A stretch of 64,000 nt of DNA, taken from Pectobacterium betavasculorum (lineage in GTDB: Bacteria > Pseudomonadota > Gammaproteobacteria > Enterobacterales > Enterobacteriaceae). The first letter of the stretch is position 1. Every line of letters starts with the position of its first letter. The DNA lies in assembly GCF_000749845.1 (NCBI RefSeq), contig NZ_JQHM01000003.1, positions 124,001 to 188,000 of the forward strand, given 5' to 3'. Positions 20,941-31,968 of the stretch are shown piece after piece. The position numbers were made by a program, and so were the translations under genes. A model generated the notes under the pieces. The model had not been told where the DNA came from, made no database searches, and was given only the letters and a program-made list of their open reading frames with translations.

Positions 20941-23900
20941 ATGCCAAAACGTACAGATATTAAAAGCATCCTGATTCTGGGCGCAGGCCCGATTGTTATC
21001 GGCCAGGCGTGTGAGTTTGACTACTCTGGTGCACAGGCGTGTAAAGCGCTGCGTGAAGAGGGTTACCGCGTTATTCTGGTCAACTCCAACCCGGCAACCA
21101 TCATGACCGACCCGGAAATGGCCGATGCGACCTACATCGAGCCGATTCACTGGGAAGTGGTGCGCAAAATCATTGAAAAAGAGCGTCCAGATGCGGTGCT
21201 GCCAACGATGGGCGGCCAGACTGCGCTGAACTGTGCGCTGGAGCTGGAACGTCAGGGCGTGCTGGCCGAATTCGGCGTCACCATGATTGGTGCAACGGCG
21301 GATGCGATTGATAAAGCAGAAGATCGCCGCCGCTTCGACGTGGCAATGAAGAAGATCGGTCTGGATACTGCGCGTTCCGGTATTGCACATAATATGGAAG
21401 AAGCGCTGGCGGTTGCGGCTGACGTCGGCTTCCCGTGCATTATCCGTCCTTCCTTTACGATGGGCGGCACTGGTGGCGGTATCGCTTATAACCGTGAAGA
21501 GTTCGAAGAGATCTGTGAACGCGGACTGGATCTTTCTCCAACCAAAGAGCTGTTGATCGATGAATCGCTGATCGGTTGGAAAGAGTATGAGATGGAAGTG
21601 GTGCGTGATAAGAACGACAACTGCATCATCGTCTGCTCAATCGAAAACTTCGACGCGATGGGCATCCACACCGGTGACTCCATCACCGTTGCCCCTGCAC
21701 AAACGCTGACCGATAAAGAATATCAAATCATGCGTAACGCCTCGATGGCGGTACTGCGTGAAATCGGCGTAGAAACGGGCGGCTCTAACGTTCAGTTCTC
21801 GGTAAACCCGAAAACCGGCCGTCTGATTGTTATCGAAATGAACCCGCGTGTATCACGTTCTTCCGCGCTGGCGTCTAAAGCGACGGGCTTCCCGATTGCG
21901 AAAATCGCAGCCAAGTTGGCCGTCGGTTATACACTTGATGAACTGATGAATGACATCACTGGCGGTCGTACGCCTGCGTCCTTCGAACCCGCTATCGACT
22001 ACGTTGTCACTAAGATTCCACGTTTCAACTTCGAAAAATTCGCCGGTGCCAATGACCGTCTGACCACGCAGATGAAATCTGTGGGGGAAGTGATGGCGAT
22101 TGGTCGCACGCAGCAAGAATCTTTGCAAAAAGCACTGCGCGGTCTGGAAGTGGGCGCAACGGGCTTCGATCCGAAAGTTGATTTGGACGACCCTGAAGCG
22201 CTGACCAAAATTCGCCGTGAGCTGAAAGATGCCGGTGCCGAGCGTATCTGGTATATCGCGGATGCTTTCCGTGCGGGTATGTCTGTCGATGGCGTGTTTA
22301 ACCTGACTAACGTTGACCGCTGGTTCCTGGTACAGATTGAAGAGCTAGTGCGTCTGGAAGAGCAGGTCGCAGAGAAAGGTGCAACCGCACTGGATGCCGA
22401 ATTCCTACGTACGCTGAAGCGTAAAGGCTTTGCCGATGCGCGTCTGGCGAAACTGGCTGGCGTGGCTGAAAGTGAAATTCGCAAGCTGCGCGATAAATTC
22501 GATCTGCACCCGGTCTATAAGCGTGTCGATACCTGTGCGGCAGAATTCTCGACCGATACGGCGTATATGTACTCCACGTATGAAGAAGAGTGTGAAGCCA
22601 ACCCGACTCAGGATCGTGACAAAATCATGGTACTGGGTGGCGGACCGAACCGTATTGGTCAGGGGATTGAATTTGACTACTGCTGCGTCCACGCTTCTCT
22701 GGCGCTGCGCGAAGATGGTTATGAAACCATCATGGTCAACTGTAACCCAGAAACCGTTTCAACAGATTACGATACGTCCGACCGTCTGTATTTCGAGCCG
22801 GTAACCTTTGAAGACGTGCTGGAAATTGTCCGTATCGAGAAGCCAAAAGGCGTTATCGTGCAGTACGGTGGCCAGACGCCGCTGAAACTGGCACGTGCGC
22901 TGGAAGCAGCAGGTGTGCCCGTTATCGGCACCAGCCCGGATGCGATTGACCGTGCAGAAGACCGCGAGCGTTTCCAACAGGCCGTTAATCGTCTGGGGCT
23001 GAAGCAACCGGCTAACGCCACGGTCGCGACCATTGAGCAGGCGGTAGAAAAAGCGCGTGGCATCGGCTATCCGCTGGTTGTCCGTCCTTCATATGTTCTG
23101 GGCGGTCGTGCGATGGAAATCGTGTATGACGAAATCGACCTTAAGCGTTATTTCCAAAACGCGGTTAGCGTGTCCAACGATGCGCCAGTTCTGCTGGACC
23201 GCTTCCTTGATGATGCTATCGAAGTTGACGTCGATGCAATTTGCGACGGTGAACGTGTACTGATTGGCGGCATTATGGAACACATCGAGCAGGCAGGGGT
23301 TCACTCCGGTGACTCGGCTTGTTCACTGCCCGCTTACACGCTGAGCAAAGAAATTCAGGACGTGATGCGTCAGCAGGTTGAGAAACTGGCGTTTGAACTG
23401 TGTGTTCGCGGTCTGATGAATGTGCAGTTCGCGGTGAAGGATAACGACGTTTATCTGATTGAAGTGAACCCGCGTGCCGCGCGAACTGTACCGTTTGTCT
23501 CGAAAGCGACCGGCGTCCCGTTGGCGAAAGTGGCTGCGCGAGTGATGGCAGGCAAAACGCTGGCTGAGCAGGGCATCACCAAAGAAGTCATCCCGCCATA
23601 CTACTCGGTGAAAGAAGTGGTGCTGCCGTTCAATAAATTCCCAGGCGTTGACCCGATTCTGGGGCCAGAAATGCGTTCAACTGGTGAAGTGATGGGCGTT
23701 GGCCGCACGTTTGCTGAAGCGTTTGCCAAGGCGATGCTGGGCAGCAATTCGCACATGAAGAAAACCGGACGTGCACTGCTGTCGGTACGCGAAGGTGATA
23801 AGGCTCGCGTGGTGGATCTGGCGGCCAAGCTGCTGAAGCACGGTTTTGAGCTGGATGCGACACACGGTACGGCGATTGAACTGGGTGAGGCTGGCATCAA

Positions 23901-24165
23901 TCCGCGTCTGGTGAATAAGGTGCATGAAGGTCGTCCACACATTCAGGACCGCATCAAGAACGGCGAGTACACCTACATCGTCAACACCACCGCAGGGCGT
24001 CAGGCGATTGAAGACTCCAAGCTGATTCGCCGTAGTGCGCTGCAATACAAGGTGCATTACGACACGACGCTGAACGGCGGTTTCGCCACGGCAATGTCGT
24101 TAACGGCCGATCCGACGGAGAAGGTCACCTCCGTGCAGGAAATGCATGCGATGATTAAAGGCTGA
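20941..24165 (+). CDS. carB: Carbamoyl-phosphate synthase, large subunit
   Basis: Synthetase subunit with two duplicated ATP-grasp halves: the first makes carboxyphosphate and carbamate, the second phosphorylates carbamate. The 1074 residues show the repeated motifs [13 protein letters not shown] and [23 protein letters not shown] in the first half and [10 protein letters not shown] in the second. A C-terminal MGS-like allosteric domain binds ornithine, UMP and IMP in this family. It follows carA by 14 bases with an AGGAGCGAG ribosome binding site and ends at a terminator. Confidence 0.98.
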   Translation: MPKRTDIKSILILGAGPIVIGQACEFDYSGAQACKALREEGYRVILVNSNPATIMTDPEMADATYIEPIHWEVVRKIIEKERPDAVLPTMGGQTALNCALELERQGVLAEFGVTMIGATADAIDKAEDRRRFDVAMKKIGLDTARSGIAHNMEEALAVAADVGFPCIIRPSFTMGGTGGGIAYNREEFEEICERGLDLSPTKELLIDESLIGWKEYEMEVVRDKNDNCIIVCSIENFDAMGIHTGDSITVAPAQTLTDKEYQIMRNASMAVLREIGVETGGSNVQFSVNPKTGRLIVIEMNPRVSRSSALASKATGFPIAKIAAKLAVGYTLDELMNDITGGRTPASFEPAIDYVVTKIPRFNFEKFAGANDRLTTQMKSVGEVMAIGRTQQESLQKALRGLEVGATGFDPKVDLDDPEALTKIRRELKDAGAERIWYIADAFRAGMSVDGVFNLTNVDRWFLVQIEELVRLEEQVAEKGATALDAEFLRTLKRKGFADARLAKLAGVAESEIRKLRDKFDLHPVYKRVDTCAAEFSTDTAYMYSTYEEECEANPTQDRDKIMVLGGGPNRIGQGIEFDYCCVHASLALREDGYETIMVNCNPETVSTDYDTSDRLYFEPVTFEDVLEIVRIEKPKGVIVQYGGQTPLKLARALEAAGVPVIGTSPDAIDRAEDRERFQQAVNRLGLKQPANATVATIEQAVEKARGIGYPLVVRPSYVLGGRAMEIVYDEIDLKRYFQNAVSVSNDAPVLLDRFLDDAIEVDVDAICDGERVLIGGIMEHIEQAGVHSGDSACSLPAYTLSKEIQDVMRQQVEKLAFELCVRGLMNVQFAVKDNDVYLIEVNPRAARTVPFVSKATGVPLAKVAARVMAGKTLAEQGITKEVIPPYYSVKEVVLPFNKFPGVDPILGPEMRSTGEVMGVGRTFAEAFAKAMLGSNSHMKKTGRALLSVREGDKARVVDLAAKLLKHGFELDATHGTAIELGEAGINPRLVNKVHEGRPHIQDRIKNGEYTYIVNTTAGRQAIEDSKLIRRSALQYKVHYDTTLNGGFATAMSLTADPTEKVTSVQEMHAMIKG

Positions 24166-24199
24166 TAGACCGACTTCGGTAGGCAATAAGCTGATGATG

Positions 24200-24232
24200 A
24201 AAGCCAGCGTTGGTAACAGCGCTGGCTTTTTT
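24200..24232 (+). terminator. carAB terminator
   Basis: AAAGCCAGCG/CGCTGGCTTT stem with a 10-base loop and a run of T. Confidence 0.88.
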
Positions 24233-24252
24233 CATGGGGCGTGTTTTGAGTG

Positions 24253-24867
24253 TTAGCCCAACGCGACTTTGATACCTAACGCGATCAACACCGTTCCCAG
24301 CAGCTTATCGACCAATTTTTGCACCTTAGCCAATCCTCGGCGTACCGGTTCGCTTTGGAAAAGCACGACCAACAGCGGCCACCAGACGAGAGAGAGCAGC
24401 CAGATAATCATGGCGTACCACAGTTTTTCACCGATGCCTGAGTGAATATTCAGGACCTGTGTGAACATCGCCAGAAAGAAGAGTGTGGCTTTCGGGTTAA
24501 GCAGGTTGCAGAGATAGCCTTGCAGGAACGCTTTTTTCAGGCTGACGCTTTGCTGTGTCAGGTTCGATACGTCCATTTTGCTTCCGCCGCGCGCGAATAG
24601 CGCCTGAATACCGATCCAGATCAGGTAGGCGGCGCCCGCATATTTCAGTACATTAAACAGCCACGGCGTGGTGGTGATGACGACGGCTAGCCCGGCGACG
24701 CAGTACGCCATGTGGGTTGCTACACCGCAGATTACGCCAAAGGCTGTCATCATTGCAGCAGCACGTGGGTAACGTGCTGCATTCCTGATGACGAGGAAAA
24801 AGTCGGGGCCGGGAGAGAGCATCCCCAGCGTGGCGATGGTCGCGACAAACAGTGATGTTTCTAACAT
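24253..24867 (-). CDS. LysE/RhtB-family amino-acid exporter
   Basis: Inner-membrane exporter of the LysE/RhtB superfamily, probably removing excess amino acids such as homoserine, threonine or homoserine lactones. The 204-residue form has about six hydrophobic segments and the family signature MLSPGPDFFLVIRNA near the N-terminus, followed by GVICGVATH and NLLNPKATLFFLAMF. The frame extends 24 codons upstream, but the ATG at 24867 has a GGA eight bases before it and yields the usual family N-terminus. The exact substrate is not determinable. It is divergent from the yjjP homologue and converges on carB. Confidence 0.85.
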   Translation of the reverse strand: MLETSLFVATIATLGMLSPGPDFFLVIRNAARYPRAAAMMTAFGVICGVATHMAYCVAGLAVVITTTPWLFNVLKYAGAAYLIWIGIQALFARGGSKMDVSNLTQQSVSLKKAFLQGYLCNLLNPKATLFFLAMFTQVLNIHSGIGEKLWYAMIIWLLSLVWWPLLVVLFQSEPVRRGLAKVQKLVDKLLGTVLIALGIKVALG

Positions 24868-25023
24868 GGTCATTCCAGGCAGTGAAAAAAGAGAAGGGGC
24901 GAGGGAAATCATAGCGCCAGAATAATTAATTCGCATCACACTTATTGGTTATTCGGCGGTGATATGTTAACAATTGCCCTTTAATTTTTGTGGTTAATTT
25001 CCGGGGCGGGTTGAGATAACAAC

Positions 25024-25845
25024 ATGGTCAGTGAACGTGAGAACCGTGAACCATTAAGTGGCGAAAAACGGATGGCTGAAGCGCCACAGCAGCGGGAAAT
25101 AACCCGATTGTGCATCCAGTGCGCGCTGTTGCTGTTACAGCATGGCGCAGAAAGTATGGTCGTAGAGCAGTTGTCTTCAAGGCTGGGCGTGGCATTGGGT
25201 GCCGATAGCGTTGAGAGTTCGATTTCGGCCAATTCGATTGTTCTGACCACCATCATGCAAGGGCATTGTCTGACGTCAACGCGGAAGAATGTGGATCGCG
25301 GCATTAATATGCACGTCGTCATTGAGGTTCAGCATGCGGTCATCATGGCCGAGCATAAACTGCTGGATGTGGCGGGGGTGGAGAAGCGTCTGGGAAATAT
25401 TAAGCCACTGCGCTACCCGCGTTGGCTGATGGTTTCTGTTGTGGCGCTTTCCTGCGGCTGCTTTAGCCGTTTGAACGGCGGCGGGTGGGATGCCTTTATT
25501 GTCACCCTGATTGCCAGTGGTCTGGCGATGTATGTCCGTCAGGTCTTTACCGGACGACATCTGAATCCGTTGATCAATTTCTGTATTACAGCGTTTGTCG
25601 CCACGTCGGTGTCGGGTCTGTTGATGCGTTTACCTGCTTTTTCTCAGACGTCGACGGTGGCGATGGCGGCAAGTGTGCTGCTGCTGGTCCCTGGTTTTCC
25701 GCTGATTAACGCCGTAGCGGATATGTTTAAAGGGCACGTGAATACGGGTCTGGCACGCTGGACGGTAGCGAGTTTGCTGACGCTAGCAACCTGTATTGGT
25801 GTCGTGATGGCGATGTCGCTGTGGGGGTTACGCGGATGGGCTTAA
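25024..25845 (+). CDS. yjjP: ThrE-type exporter component YjjP
   Basis: Homologue of E. coli YjjP, the larger half of a split ThrE-family exporter that with YjjB has been implicated in succinate export. The N-terminal cytoplasmic region contains [15 protein letters not shown] and [12 protein letters not shown], close to E. coli. About five membrane helices follow from residue 135, including [20 protein letters not shown]. It is longer than E. coli YjjP at the N-terminus; an internal ATG at 25072 would give the shorter form but has a poor ribosome binding site. In E. coli the pair sits elsewhere, near dnaTC. Confidence 0.9.
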   Translation: MVSERENREPLSGEKRMAEAPQQREITRLCIQCALLLLQHGAESMVVEQLSSRLGVALGADSVESSISANSIVLTTIMQGHCLTSTRKNVDRGINMHVVIEVQHAVIMAEHKLLDVAGVEKRLGNIKPLRYPRWLMVSVVALSCGCFSRLNGGGWDAFIVTLIASGLAMYVRQVFTGRHLNPLINFCITAFVATSVSGLLMRLPAFSQTSTVAMAASVLLLVPGFPLINAVADMFKGHVNTGLARWTVASLLTLATCIGVVMAMSLWGLRGWA

Positions 25846-26306
25846 GTTTACTGTGGGCACTTTTGCAAGATATGGTGCTGGCTGCGGTCCCCGCGTTGGG
25901 GTTTGCGATGGTTTTCAACGTGCCGCTGAAAGTGCTGCCTTACTGTGCGCTGTTGGGCGGCGTCGGGCACGGCGTTCGATTTCTGGCGATACATTTCGGT
26001 ATGAATATCGAATGGGCATCGTTTCTGGCGGCGATTTTGATTGGGGTCATTGGCATTCGTTGGTCACGCTGGCTGCTGGCGCATCCGAAAGTCTTTACCG
26101 TGGCTGCCGTGATCCCTATGTTCCCCGGTATTTCTGCCTATACGGCGATGATTTCGGTGGTGGAAATTTCGCATCTTGGCTACAGCGAGGCGCTGATGAA
26201 CATCATGATGACCAATTTTCTTAAGGCCAGCTTTATCGTCGGCGCGCTCTCTATCGGTTTGTCTCTACCGGGAATCTGGCTCTACCGTAAACGGCCCGGT
26301 GTGTAA
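25836..26306 (+). CDS. yjjB: ThrE-type exporter component YjjB
   Basis: Partner of YjjP, corresponding to the C-terminal half of full-length ThrE proteins. The 156 residues have about five hydrophobic segments and the conserved stretch [20 protein letters not shown]. The ATG at 25836 lies ten bases inside yjjP and gives the family N-terminus ([13 protein letters not shown]); an upstream GTG at 25821 is possible. The overlap indicates coupled translation of the two subunits. Confidence 0.9.
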   Translation: MGLSLLWALLQDMVLAAVPALGFAMVFNVPLKVLPYCALLGGVGHGVRFLAIHFGMNIEWASFLAAILIGVIGIRWSRWLLAHPKVFTVAAVIPMFPGISAYTAMISVVEISHLGYSEALMNIMMTNFLKASFIVGALSIGLSLPGIWLYRKRPGV

Positions 26307-26404
26307 AACTCTTATATTACATTTCCGCGGAGTCTGGATATCGACGAGCGAAGGGGCTTTCCGTATAGTGTCAGCAATTTTCTGGCCTACAGGGTTTTTT
26401 CACC

Positions 26405-26887
26405 ATGGTTATTAGTTTGATTGCTGCACTGGCAGTGGATCGCGTGATTGGCATGGAAAACGCGATGCCGTGGCATTTGCCCGCCGATCTGGCATGGTTT
26501 AAGCGTAACACGCTTAATAAGCCGATTATTATGGGGCGTAATACCTTCCGTTCTATCGGTCAGCCGCTGCCCGGCAGACTGAACATTGTCGTCAGTAATC
26601 ATCCGGGTGATGACGAGCGTGTGACCTGGGTCTCTTCGCTGGACGCTGCGCTGGCAGCGGCAGGTGAGGTTGAGGAAGTGATGGTGATTGGTGGTGGTAG
26701 CATTTATCAACAGATGCTGTCGCAGGCAAATCGCCTCTATCTGACGCACATTGATGCCGAAGTGGAAGGCGACACGCATTTCCCTGACTATGAGCCGGAT
26801 GAATGGCAGTCTGTTTTCAGTGAATTCCATGATGCTGACGAGCGCAACTCACACAGTTACTGCTTTGAAATTCTGGAACGCCGCTAG
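26405..26887 (+). CDS. folA: Dihydrofolate reductase
   Basis: NADPH-dependent reduction of dihydrofolate to tetrahydrofolate; the target of trimethoprim. The 160-residue protein has Asp28 (Asp27 of E. coli) in [28 protein letters not shown] and [10 protein letters not shown], and ends [12 protein letters not shown]. It is one residue longer than E. coli FolA at the N-terminus. Transcribed alone, with a terminator 40 bases downstream. Confidence 0.98.
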   Translation: MVISLIAALAVDRVIGMENAMPWHLPADLAWFKRNTLNKPIIMGRNTFRSIGQPLPGRLNIVVSNHPGDDERVTWVSSLDAALAAAGEVEEVMVIGGGSIYQQMLSQANRLYLTHIDAEVEGDTHFPDYEPDEWQSVFSEFHDADERNSHSYCFEILERR

Positions 26888-26926
26888 GCGCTCTTTACTG
26901 CGATAACGTTCCGTCGATGACTAGCT

Positions 26927-26951
26927 AAACCCGCCTTGTTGCGGGTTTTTT
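26927..26951 (+). terminator. folA terminator
   Basis: AAACCCGC/GCGGGTTT stem with a 6-base loop and a T run. Confidence 0.85.
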
Positions 26952-26970
26952 AGTTTTCTTACTCGATGTT

Positions 26971-27876
26971 TTATTTCCCCGCCTGACAGCTTTCCCAAAT
27001 GGCGTGTCGCAGCCAGCGATGCGCAGGATCGCTCTCGCGTCGCGTATGCCACACCTGCTGGAAGGCAAAATTGGGTATCGCGAACGGAGGCGGAAAAATG
27101 TGTAAATCTGGCGTAGTGATGTGGGCCATGCTGCGCCGCGCCGCGGTCAAAACCAGATCGGTACCGGCAATGAGATTGATGGCGGCATGCCAGTGGGGCA
27201 ATGTGAGCACAACGTTACGCGATTGGCCGCTTGCTGCCAGCGTGCTGTCAATTTCATTAGCCGAATCAGGATGCATGGTGACCAGAACATGTGGGCGTTC
27301 CAGCCATGTCTCAAACGATAGCATACCGTTTTCCGGCAGCGTGGCGCGGTCGGCCAGACAGGAAAAATGCTCTTCGAAAAGAAGCTCGGCGTGCACCTCG
27401 TGTGGGCGAGCGGGGAAAACACCGAGGCCTAAGTCGATTTCTCCATCAATCAACTGTGCCAGCATCATTTCACGGCCTGCATGGCTGACGGCCAGAGAAA
27501 TGCCGGGAGCTTGTACGCGTAGATGTCGCATGAGCGTTGGCAAAACGGCATTTGTGCCGTAATCAGAGAGCGCCAAACGGAAATGTCGCGTGCTATGGCA
27601 CGGATCGAACTGCGGGGCTTGTATCAGGCCATTTAGTTGATCAAGCGCGAGTTCCAACGGGCCGAGTAGCGCCTGAGCTCGGGTCGTTAGCGTAAGACCG
27701 ACTTCACGCCGGACTAACAGCGGATCGTTAAAAATCTGGCGAAGCTGTGATAGTGAATGGCTGACGGCAGGCTGACTGCGGTGCAGGCGCAGCGCTGCTC
27801 GCGTGACGTGTTTTTCCGTCAGCAAAGCATGAAGCGTTAGCAGCAGATTCATATCGATACGACGTAAATCATCCAT
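26971..27876 (-). CDS. LysR-family transcriptional regulator
   Basis: LysR-type regulator of 301 residues. The N-terminal winged helix reads DLRRIDMNLLLTLHALLTEK, with recognition region RSQPAVSHSLSQLRQ at about 33-47, and a periplasmic-binding-protein-like effector domain follows. Its sequence style (RIDMNLLLTL...) is that of the NodD/PcpR/SyrM-like branch, but no orthologue is recognised. It is divergent from the YdcZ-like transporter gene with about 110 bases between, the usual layout for a LysR protein and its target, so control of that transporter is inferred. E. coli has no such pair between folA and apaH. Confidence 0.88.
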   Translation of the reverse strand: MDDLRRIDMNLLLTLHALLTEKHVTRAALRLHRSQPAVSHSLSQLRQIFNDPLLVRREVGLTLTTRAQALLGPLELALDQLNGLIQAPQFDPCHSTRHFRLALSDYGTNAVLPTLMRHLRVQAPGISLAVSHAGREMMLAQLIDGEIDLGLGVFPARPHEVHAELLFEEHFSCLADRATLPENGMLSFETWLERPHVLVTMHPDSANEIDSTLAASGQSRNVVLTLPHWHAAINLIAGTDLVLTAARRSMAHITTPDLHIFPPPFAIPNFAFQQVWHTRRESDPAHRWLRHAIWESCQAGK

Positions 27877-27986
27877 TCTGCGAATACCTTCCGTATTAAT
27901 TACGAATTTCCATCAGTTTAATGGATGTTCGAGTATTGGAACATCCTAATTACGTTGTGAACTTATATTGTGAATCAGGAGGTTCG

Positions 27987-28511
27987 ATGTCGTTATTCTC
28001 TTCTTTTTCTCTCTCATTATTGCTGCCGCTGGGTATTGCGGTATTCGCTGGGAGCATTGTGCCTTTTCAGGCCGCCAGTAATGCGATGCTGGGGCGCTCG
28101 TTAGGCCACCCACTTTGGGCAACGCTGGTGTCCCTGCTGGTCAGCATCTGCGTGCTGTTGCCGATTCTATTTGCTGCTCGGGTGCCCATGCCAACACTGG
28201 GCAATGCCTTGCAGGGGCCGTGGTGGATCTGGCTGGGTGGCTTGGCAGGCGTGGCTTATATCACCGCCGCCTTATTGCTGACACCAAAGCTTGGAGCCTC
28301 AGGTTTTATTGTCTGCGTGATTGTTGGGCAGGTTGTGGCATCACTGATTATCGATCATTTTGGTTTGATGGGGTTGGCGGTGAAGCCTGCGACGCTGGGA
28401 CGAATCGTGGGTGTGGCGTTAATTGTCATGGGTATGCTGGTGGTGCAATTCTCTGTGGTTTCTCCGCCGCTGACAAAACCCGCCGTTGAAACCCATAAGC
28501 AACCACAATGA
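27987..28511 (+). CDS. YdcZ/DUF606-family DMT transporter
   Basis: Small integral membrane protein of 174 residues with five hydrophobic segments. It resembles the DUF606 (YdcZ-like) members of the drug/metabolite transporter superfamily (GSIVPFQAASNAMLGR near the N-terminus; GGLAGVAYITAALLLTPKLG; VIVGQVVASLIIDHFG). The start at 27987 has a strong AGGAGG ribosome binding site; the open frame extends upstream without one. Substrate unknown. The adjacent divergent LysR gene is the probable regulator. Confidence 0.85.
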   Translation: MSLFSSFSLSLLLPLGIAVFAGSIVPFQAASNAMLGRSLGHPLWATLVSLLVSICVLLPILFAARVPMPTLGNALQGPWWIWLGGLAGVAYITAALLLTPKLGASGFIVCVIVGQVVASLIIDHFGLMGLAVKPATLGRIVGVALIVMGMLVVQFSVVSPPLTKPAVETHKQPQ

Positions 28512-28651
28512 ACGGCGATCTCTCTATTTTTAGCAGGAATAGGTCACATTTCCGTCATCTATCATCGCTAGTATGAAAACGAGTAGCGGCTTGCGTCGTT
28601 CAATTGAGATGTCGTTAAGCCGCTGTGTTTGATAGATAGGAGACAGTAAGC

Positions 28652-28846
28652 ATGACGAATAGAAATAGTAATCTGAATACTGACCGACTGAGCGATCCAC
28701 GTCGCCGTGAATTGCCATTGAACGATGTAGAAGCCGTTGGTCTGGCTGGGTTTCTTGGTGGTGGCATCTGGTCGATTCCCACCGAGGCGTTAGCCGCTCC
28801 GTCACCCAAAAAAATTCAGTCTGGGACGACCTTTCCCTTTCTGTGA
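28652..28846 (+). CDS. Small hypothetical protein (64 residues)
   Basis: Not recognised. The frame encodes 64 residues, starts with ATG preceded by AGGAG at a 9-10 base spacing, and has codon choice like the neighbouring genes. The N-terminal half is polar and charged (LSDPRRRELPLNDVEA), followed by a short Gly/Ala-rich hydrophobic stretch (VGLAGFLGGGIWSIP) and a Lys/Ser-containing end. It lies in the 406-base gap between the DMT gene and apaH, and nothing else in that gap is recognisable. No terminator is clear on either side. Confidence 0.5.
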   Translation: MTNRNSNLNTDRLSDPRRRELPLNDVEAVGLAGFLGGGIWSIPTEALAAPSPKKIQSGTTFPFL

Positions 28847-28917
28847 AACGTTCCTATTTCCAGGATAATCGTGCGACTGACGATAGGGTGAATGCATCCC
28901 TGCATCTACTCACTGGG

Positions 28918-29763
28918 TCAGAGCGTGATATCACCTGAGAGTTTGCTATTTGATGAGAGCGACGGTTGCGTGAAATAGCGCTTATCGTCCCAACGCAGCA
29001 TAGTCAGTTCTCCTCCCCAACAGCACCCGGTATCCAGCGCGTAAATGTTTTCCGGTGTGCCTTTCCCTTCCAATGATGCCCAGTGGCCGAACACAATAGC
29101 GTATTCCCCAGCGATCTGGCTTGGTAAATCAAACCACGGTTTTAGCAGAGAAGGAGCTTGATTAGGCGGCTCTTTACACAGCATATCCAACTGTCCGCCG
29201 TAGAAACAGTAGCGCATACGGGTAAAGACATTGGTACTAAAACGCAGACGTGCCAGACCGCTGAGCTCTGGGCTCCAGTGGTTCGGCATATCGCCATACA
29301 TGGCATCGAGGAAAAGTGGATAGCTGTCGCTGCTCAGGATCGATTCAACTTCGCGCGCACACATGAGTGCTGTCGGCAGATCCCACTGCGGTGTGATGCC
29401 TGCGTGCGCCATAACCAGCTTCTGATCGTCATCAACCTGCAAAATCGGCTGACGACGTAGCCAGTTGATTAGCTCGTCTGCGTCCGGTGCGGTAAGGAGG
29501 TCGTTGAGACGATCTTTCGGCTTATTGCGGCTGATACCCGCATAAACGGCCAGCAGGTGCAGATCGTGATTGCCAAGCACCATACGGACAGATGAACCAA
29601 GAGAACGAACGAAGCGCAGAACCTGAAGTGAATCCGGCCCGCGTGCGACTAAATCGCCAGTTAACCAGAGCGTATCTTGCTCAGGATTAAAGGAAACTTG
29701 TGCCAATAGCGCTTTGAGTTCAACTAAACAGCCGTGAACATCGCCAACTAAATAGGTAGACAT
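28918..29763 (-). CDS. apaH: Diadenosine tetraphosphatase (symmetrical)
   Basis: Hydrolyses Ap4A to two ADP, and in E. coli also removes Np4 caps from RNA. The 281 residues carry the metallophosphatase motifs GDVHG (7-11), [10 protein letters not shown] and GNHDLH. It is the last gene of the lptD-surA-pdxA-rsmA-apaG-apaH operon, two bases after apaG. Confidence 0.97.
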   Translation of the reverse strand: MSTYLVGDVHGCLVELKALLAQVSFNPEQDTLWLTGDLVARGPDSLQVLRFVRSLGSSVRMVLGNHDLHLLAVYAGISRNKPKDRLNDLLTAPDADELINWLRRQPILQVDDDQKLVMAHAGITPQWDLPTALMCAREVESILSSDSYPLFLDAMYGDMPNHWSPELSGLARLRFSTNVFTRMRYCFYGGQLDMLCKEPPNQAPSLLKPWFDLPSQIAGEYAIVFGHWASLEGKGTPENIYALDTGCCWGGELTMLRWDDKRYFTQPSLSSNSKLSGDITL

Positions 29764-29765
29764 AA

Positions 29766-30143
29766 TTAATGTATCAGTGAGGGGATTGCCAGTCGGAAGA
29801 CGGGGATTGGAACCTGAAACGCTTTACCCTGATGGTCAACCATATGGTAGTGGCCCTCCATCGTGCCGAGTGGCGTTTCTATGACTGCACCGCTGGTATA
29901 TTGGAACTCGCCGCCAGGTTGGATAATCGGCTGTTCACCGACTACGCCTTCACCTTGCACTTCGGTCTGGCGGCCGTTACCGTTGGTGATCAGCCAATAA
30001 CGCCCCAAAAGCTGGACTTCATGGCGCCCCAGATTGCGAACTGTAATCGTGTAAGCAAACACGAAACGCTCTTCATCAGGCTCCGATTGTGATTCCACAT
30101 AGAAGCTCTGAACCTGTAAACAAACACGGGGCGCATTAATCAT
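29766..30143 (-). CDS. apaG: ApaG protein
   Basis: A 125-residue ApaG/DUF525 protein, the same length as in E. coli, with an immunoglobulin-like beta fold in the family and unclear physiological role (a Co2+ and Mg2+ resistance phenotype has been linked to it in Salmonella). The family motif [18 protein letters not shown] is present, as is [20 protein letters not shown]. It sits 12 bases after rsmA and two bases before apaH. Confidence 0.96.
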   Translation of the reverse strand: MINAPRVCLQVQSFYVESQSEPDEERFVFAYTITVRNLGRHEVQLLGRYWLITNGNGRQTEVQGEGVVGEQPIIQPGGEFQYTSGAVIETPLGTMEGHYHMVDHQGKAFQVPIPVFRLAIPSLIH

Positions 30144-30155
30144 GATGAACTCCAG

Positions 30156-30974
30156 TTATTCCTGTTTTGCCGGATGCTCGCTTAACCAGTTCGCCAATCG
30201 GCAATATTGCTCAACGGTCACATTCTCTGCGCGGCTGGTGATATTGATACCCAACTCGGTGAGCGTTTCTGGTGTGAACAGGTTGCCGAGACTGTTACGC
30301 AATGTTTTACGGCGCTGGTTAAACGCTTCCGTAGTGATGCGGCTCAGCACGCGAATATCACTGACCGGGTGGGGAATTACGGCATGGGGCACAAGTCGCA
30401 CTACGGCTGAATCGACTTTAGGCGCAGGCTTAAATGCTTCCGGTGGCACTTCAAGCACCGGAATTACCTGACAATAATACTGTGCCATAACGCTCAGGCG
30501 TCCGAAGGCTTTGCTGTTCGGCCCTGCCACCAAACGGTTAACCACTTCTTTCTGCAACATAAAGTGCATGTCGCGGATAGATTGAGTATAGGTGAACAGA
30601 TGGAACATCAGCGGTGTGGAAATATTATACGGCAGGTTGCCAAAAACACGCAGTGGCTGCCCGGCTTGTTCAGCGAGCGCGGCGAAATCGATCGTCATGG
30701 CGTCTTGCTGAATAATCGTCAGCTTATCTTTTAGCGTCGGATGCTTTTCCAACCGTGCTGCCAGATCCCTGTCCAGCTCGATAACGGTAAAACGATCCAT
30801 CCGTTCGCCAACGGGCGCGGTCAACGCGCCGAGGCCGGGACCGATCTCGACGATCGCTTGACCCGGCTGAGGATGGATGGCCGAAACGATGCTATCGATC
30901 ACGAAATGATCGTTTAAAAAGTTTTGCCCAAAACGTTTACGGGCGAAGTGACCTTGGTGTACGCGATTATTCAT
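30156..30974 (-). CDS. rsmA: 16S rRNA dimethyladenosine transferase (KsgA)
   Basis: Dimethylates two adjacent adenosines near the 3' end of 16S rRNA, a late check in 30S assembly. The 272 residues include the SAM-binding [10 protein letters not shown] motif and the target-base motif [15 protein letters not shown] at the N-terminus is the conserved family opening. It overlaps the end of pdxA by eight bases. Confidence 0.97.
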   Translation of the reverse strand: MNNRVHQGHFARKRFGQNFLNDHFVIDSIVSAIHPQPGQAIVEIGPGLGALTAPVGERMDRFTVIELDRDLAARLEKHPTLKDKLTIIQQDAMTIDFAALAEQAGQPLRVFGNLPYNISTPLMFHLFTYTQSIRDMHFMLQKEVVNRLVAGPNSKAFGRLSVMAQYYCQVIPVLEVPPEAFKPAPKVDSAVVRLVPHAVIPHPVSDIRVLSRITTEAFNQRRKTLRNSLGNLFTPETLTELGINITSRAENVTVEQYCRLANWLSEHPAKQE

Positions 30975-31968
30975 TACTATTCTTTATCATTTTAATGGCA
31001 AGATTTAATGCCGTGATGAAGCTACCAAGCTCTGCGCTACCGGTTGCGGCCAGCTCTAGCGCTGTACCGTGATCGACCGACGTGCGGATAAACGGTAGCC
31101 CCAGTGTGATATTAACAGCGCGCCCGAAGCCCTGATATTTCAGAACCGGGAGCCCTTGATCGTGGTACATCGCCAAAACGGCATCAGCGTGTTGCAGATA
31201 CTTTGGCTGGAAAAGCGTGTCGGCAGGCAACGGCCCAATCAGCGTGATGCCTTGTTGCCGCAGCTCGTCCAGTGCCGGATTAATCACATCCAGCTCTTCA
31301 CGGCCCATATGGCCGCCTTCACCGGCATGAGGATTCAGTCCACAGACATAGATCTGTGGTTGAACGATGCCGAATTTTGTCTGCAAATCATGATGCAAGA
31401 TCGTGATGACTTCATGCAGGCTCTGGCGGGTAATTGCCGCAGAAACGGCAGCAAGCGGTAAATGCGTGGTCGCTAAAGCGACGCGCAACTCTTCCGTCGC
31501 CAGCATCATGACGACACGGTCACAGCGGCTGCGATCGGCGAAAAATTCAGTGTGCCCGCTGAAGGAGACACCTGCATCATTGATAATGCCTTTATGTACC
31601 GGGCCGGTAACCAGCGCGGCGAATTCGCCGTTCAGGCAACCATCACAAGCACGGGCTAATGTTTCAACGACATAAGCGCTGTTAGCCACATTTAATTGGC
31701 CCGCAATAACGGTTGCCGGTGCGGCGATTGGCAGAATGGTGAGGCTACCTGCCTGTTGTGGCTGTGCGGGCTGGCCGGATTGATAGTCACGCAGCGTCAG
31801 CGGCATAGACAGCTGCAATGCGCGAGTTAATAACAGATCAGGATCCGCACAGATCACGAGTTCTACAGGCCAGGCCTGCTGCGCCAGAGCAACCACCAGA
31901 TCGGGGCCAATCCCGGCGGGTTCACCGGGTGTGATCACAACGCGTAGCGTATTGCTCTCAGTCTGCAT
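30967..31968 (-). CDS. pdxA: 4-hydroxythreonine-4-phosphate dehydrogenase
   Basis: NAD-dependent enzyme of the DXP-dependent pyridoxal 5'-phosphate pathway. The 333 residues include the metal-binding segments [10 protein letters not shown] and [15 protein letters not shown] and the opening [12 protein letters not shown]. The ATG overlaps the surA stop (TAATG) and the gene end overlaps rsmA, so it is translationally coupled on both sides. Confidence 0.97.
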   Translation of the reverse strand: MQTESNTLRVVITPGEPAGIGPDLVVALAQQAWPVELVICADPDLLLTRALQLSMPLTLRDYQSGQPAQPQQAGSLTILPIAAPATVIAGQLNVANSAYVVETLARACDGCLNGEFAALVTGPVHKGIINDAGVSFSGHTEFFADRSRCDRVVMMLATEELRVALATTHLPLAAVSAAITRQSLHEVITILHHDLQTKFGIVQPQIYVCGLNPHAGEGGHMGREELDVINPALDELRQQGITLIGPLPADTLFQPKYLQHADAVLAMYHDQGLPVLKYQGFGRAVNITLGLPFIRTSVDHGTALELAATGSAELGSFITALNLAIKMIKNSNE

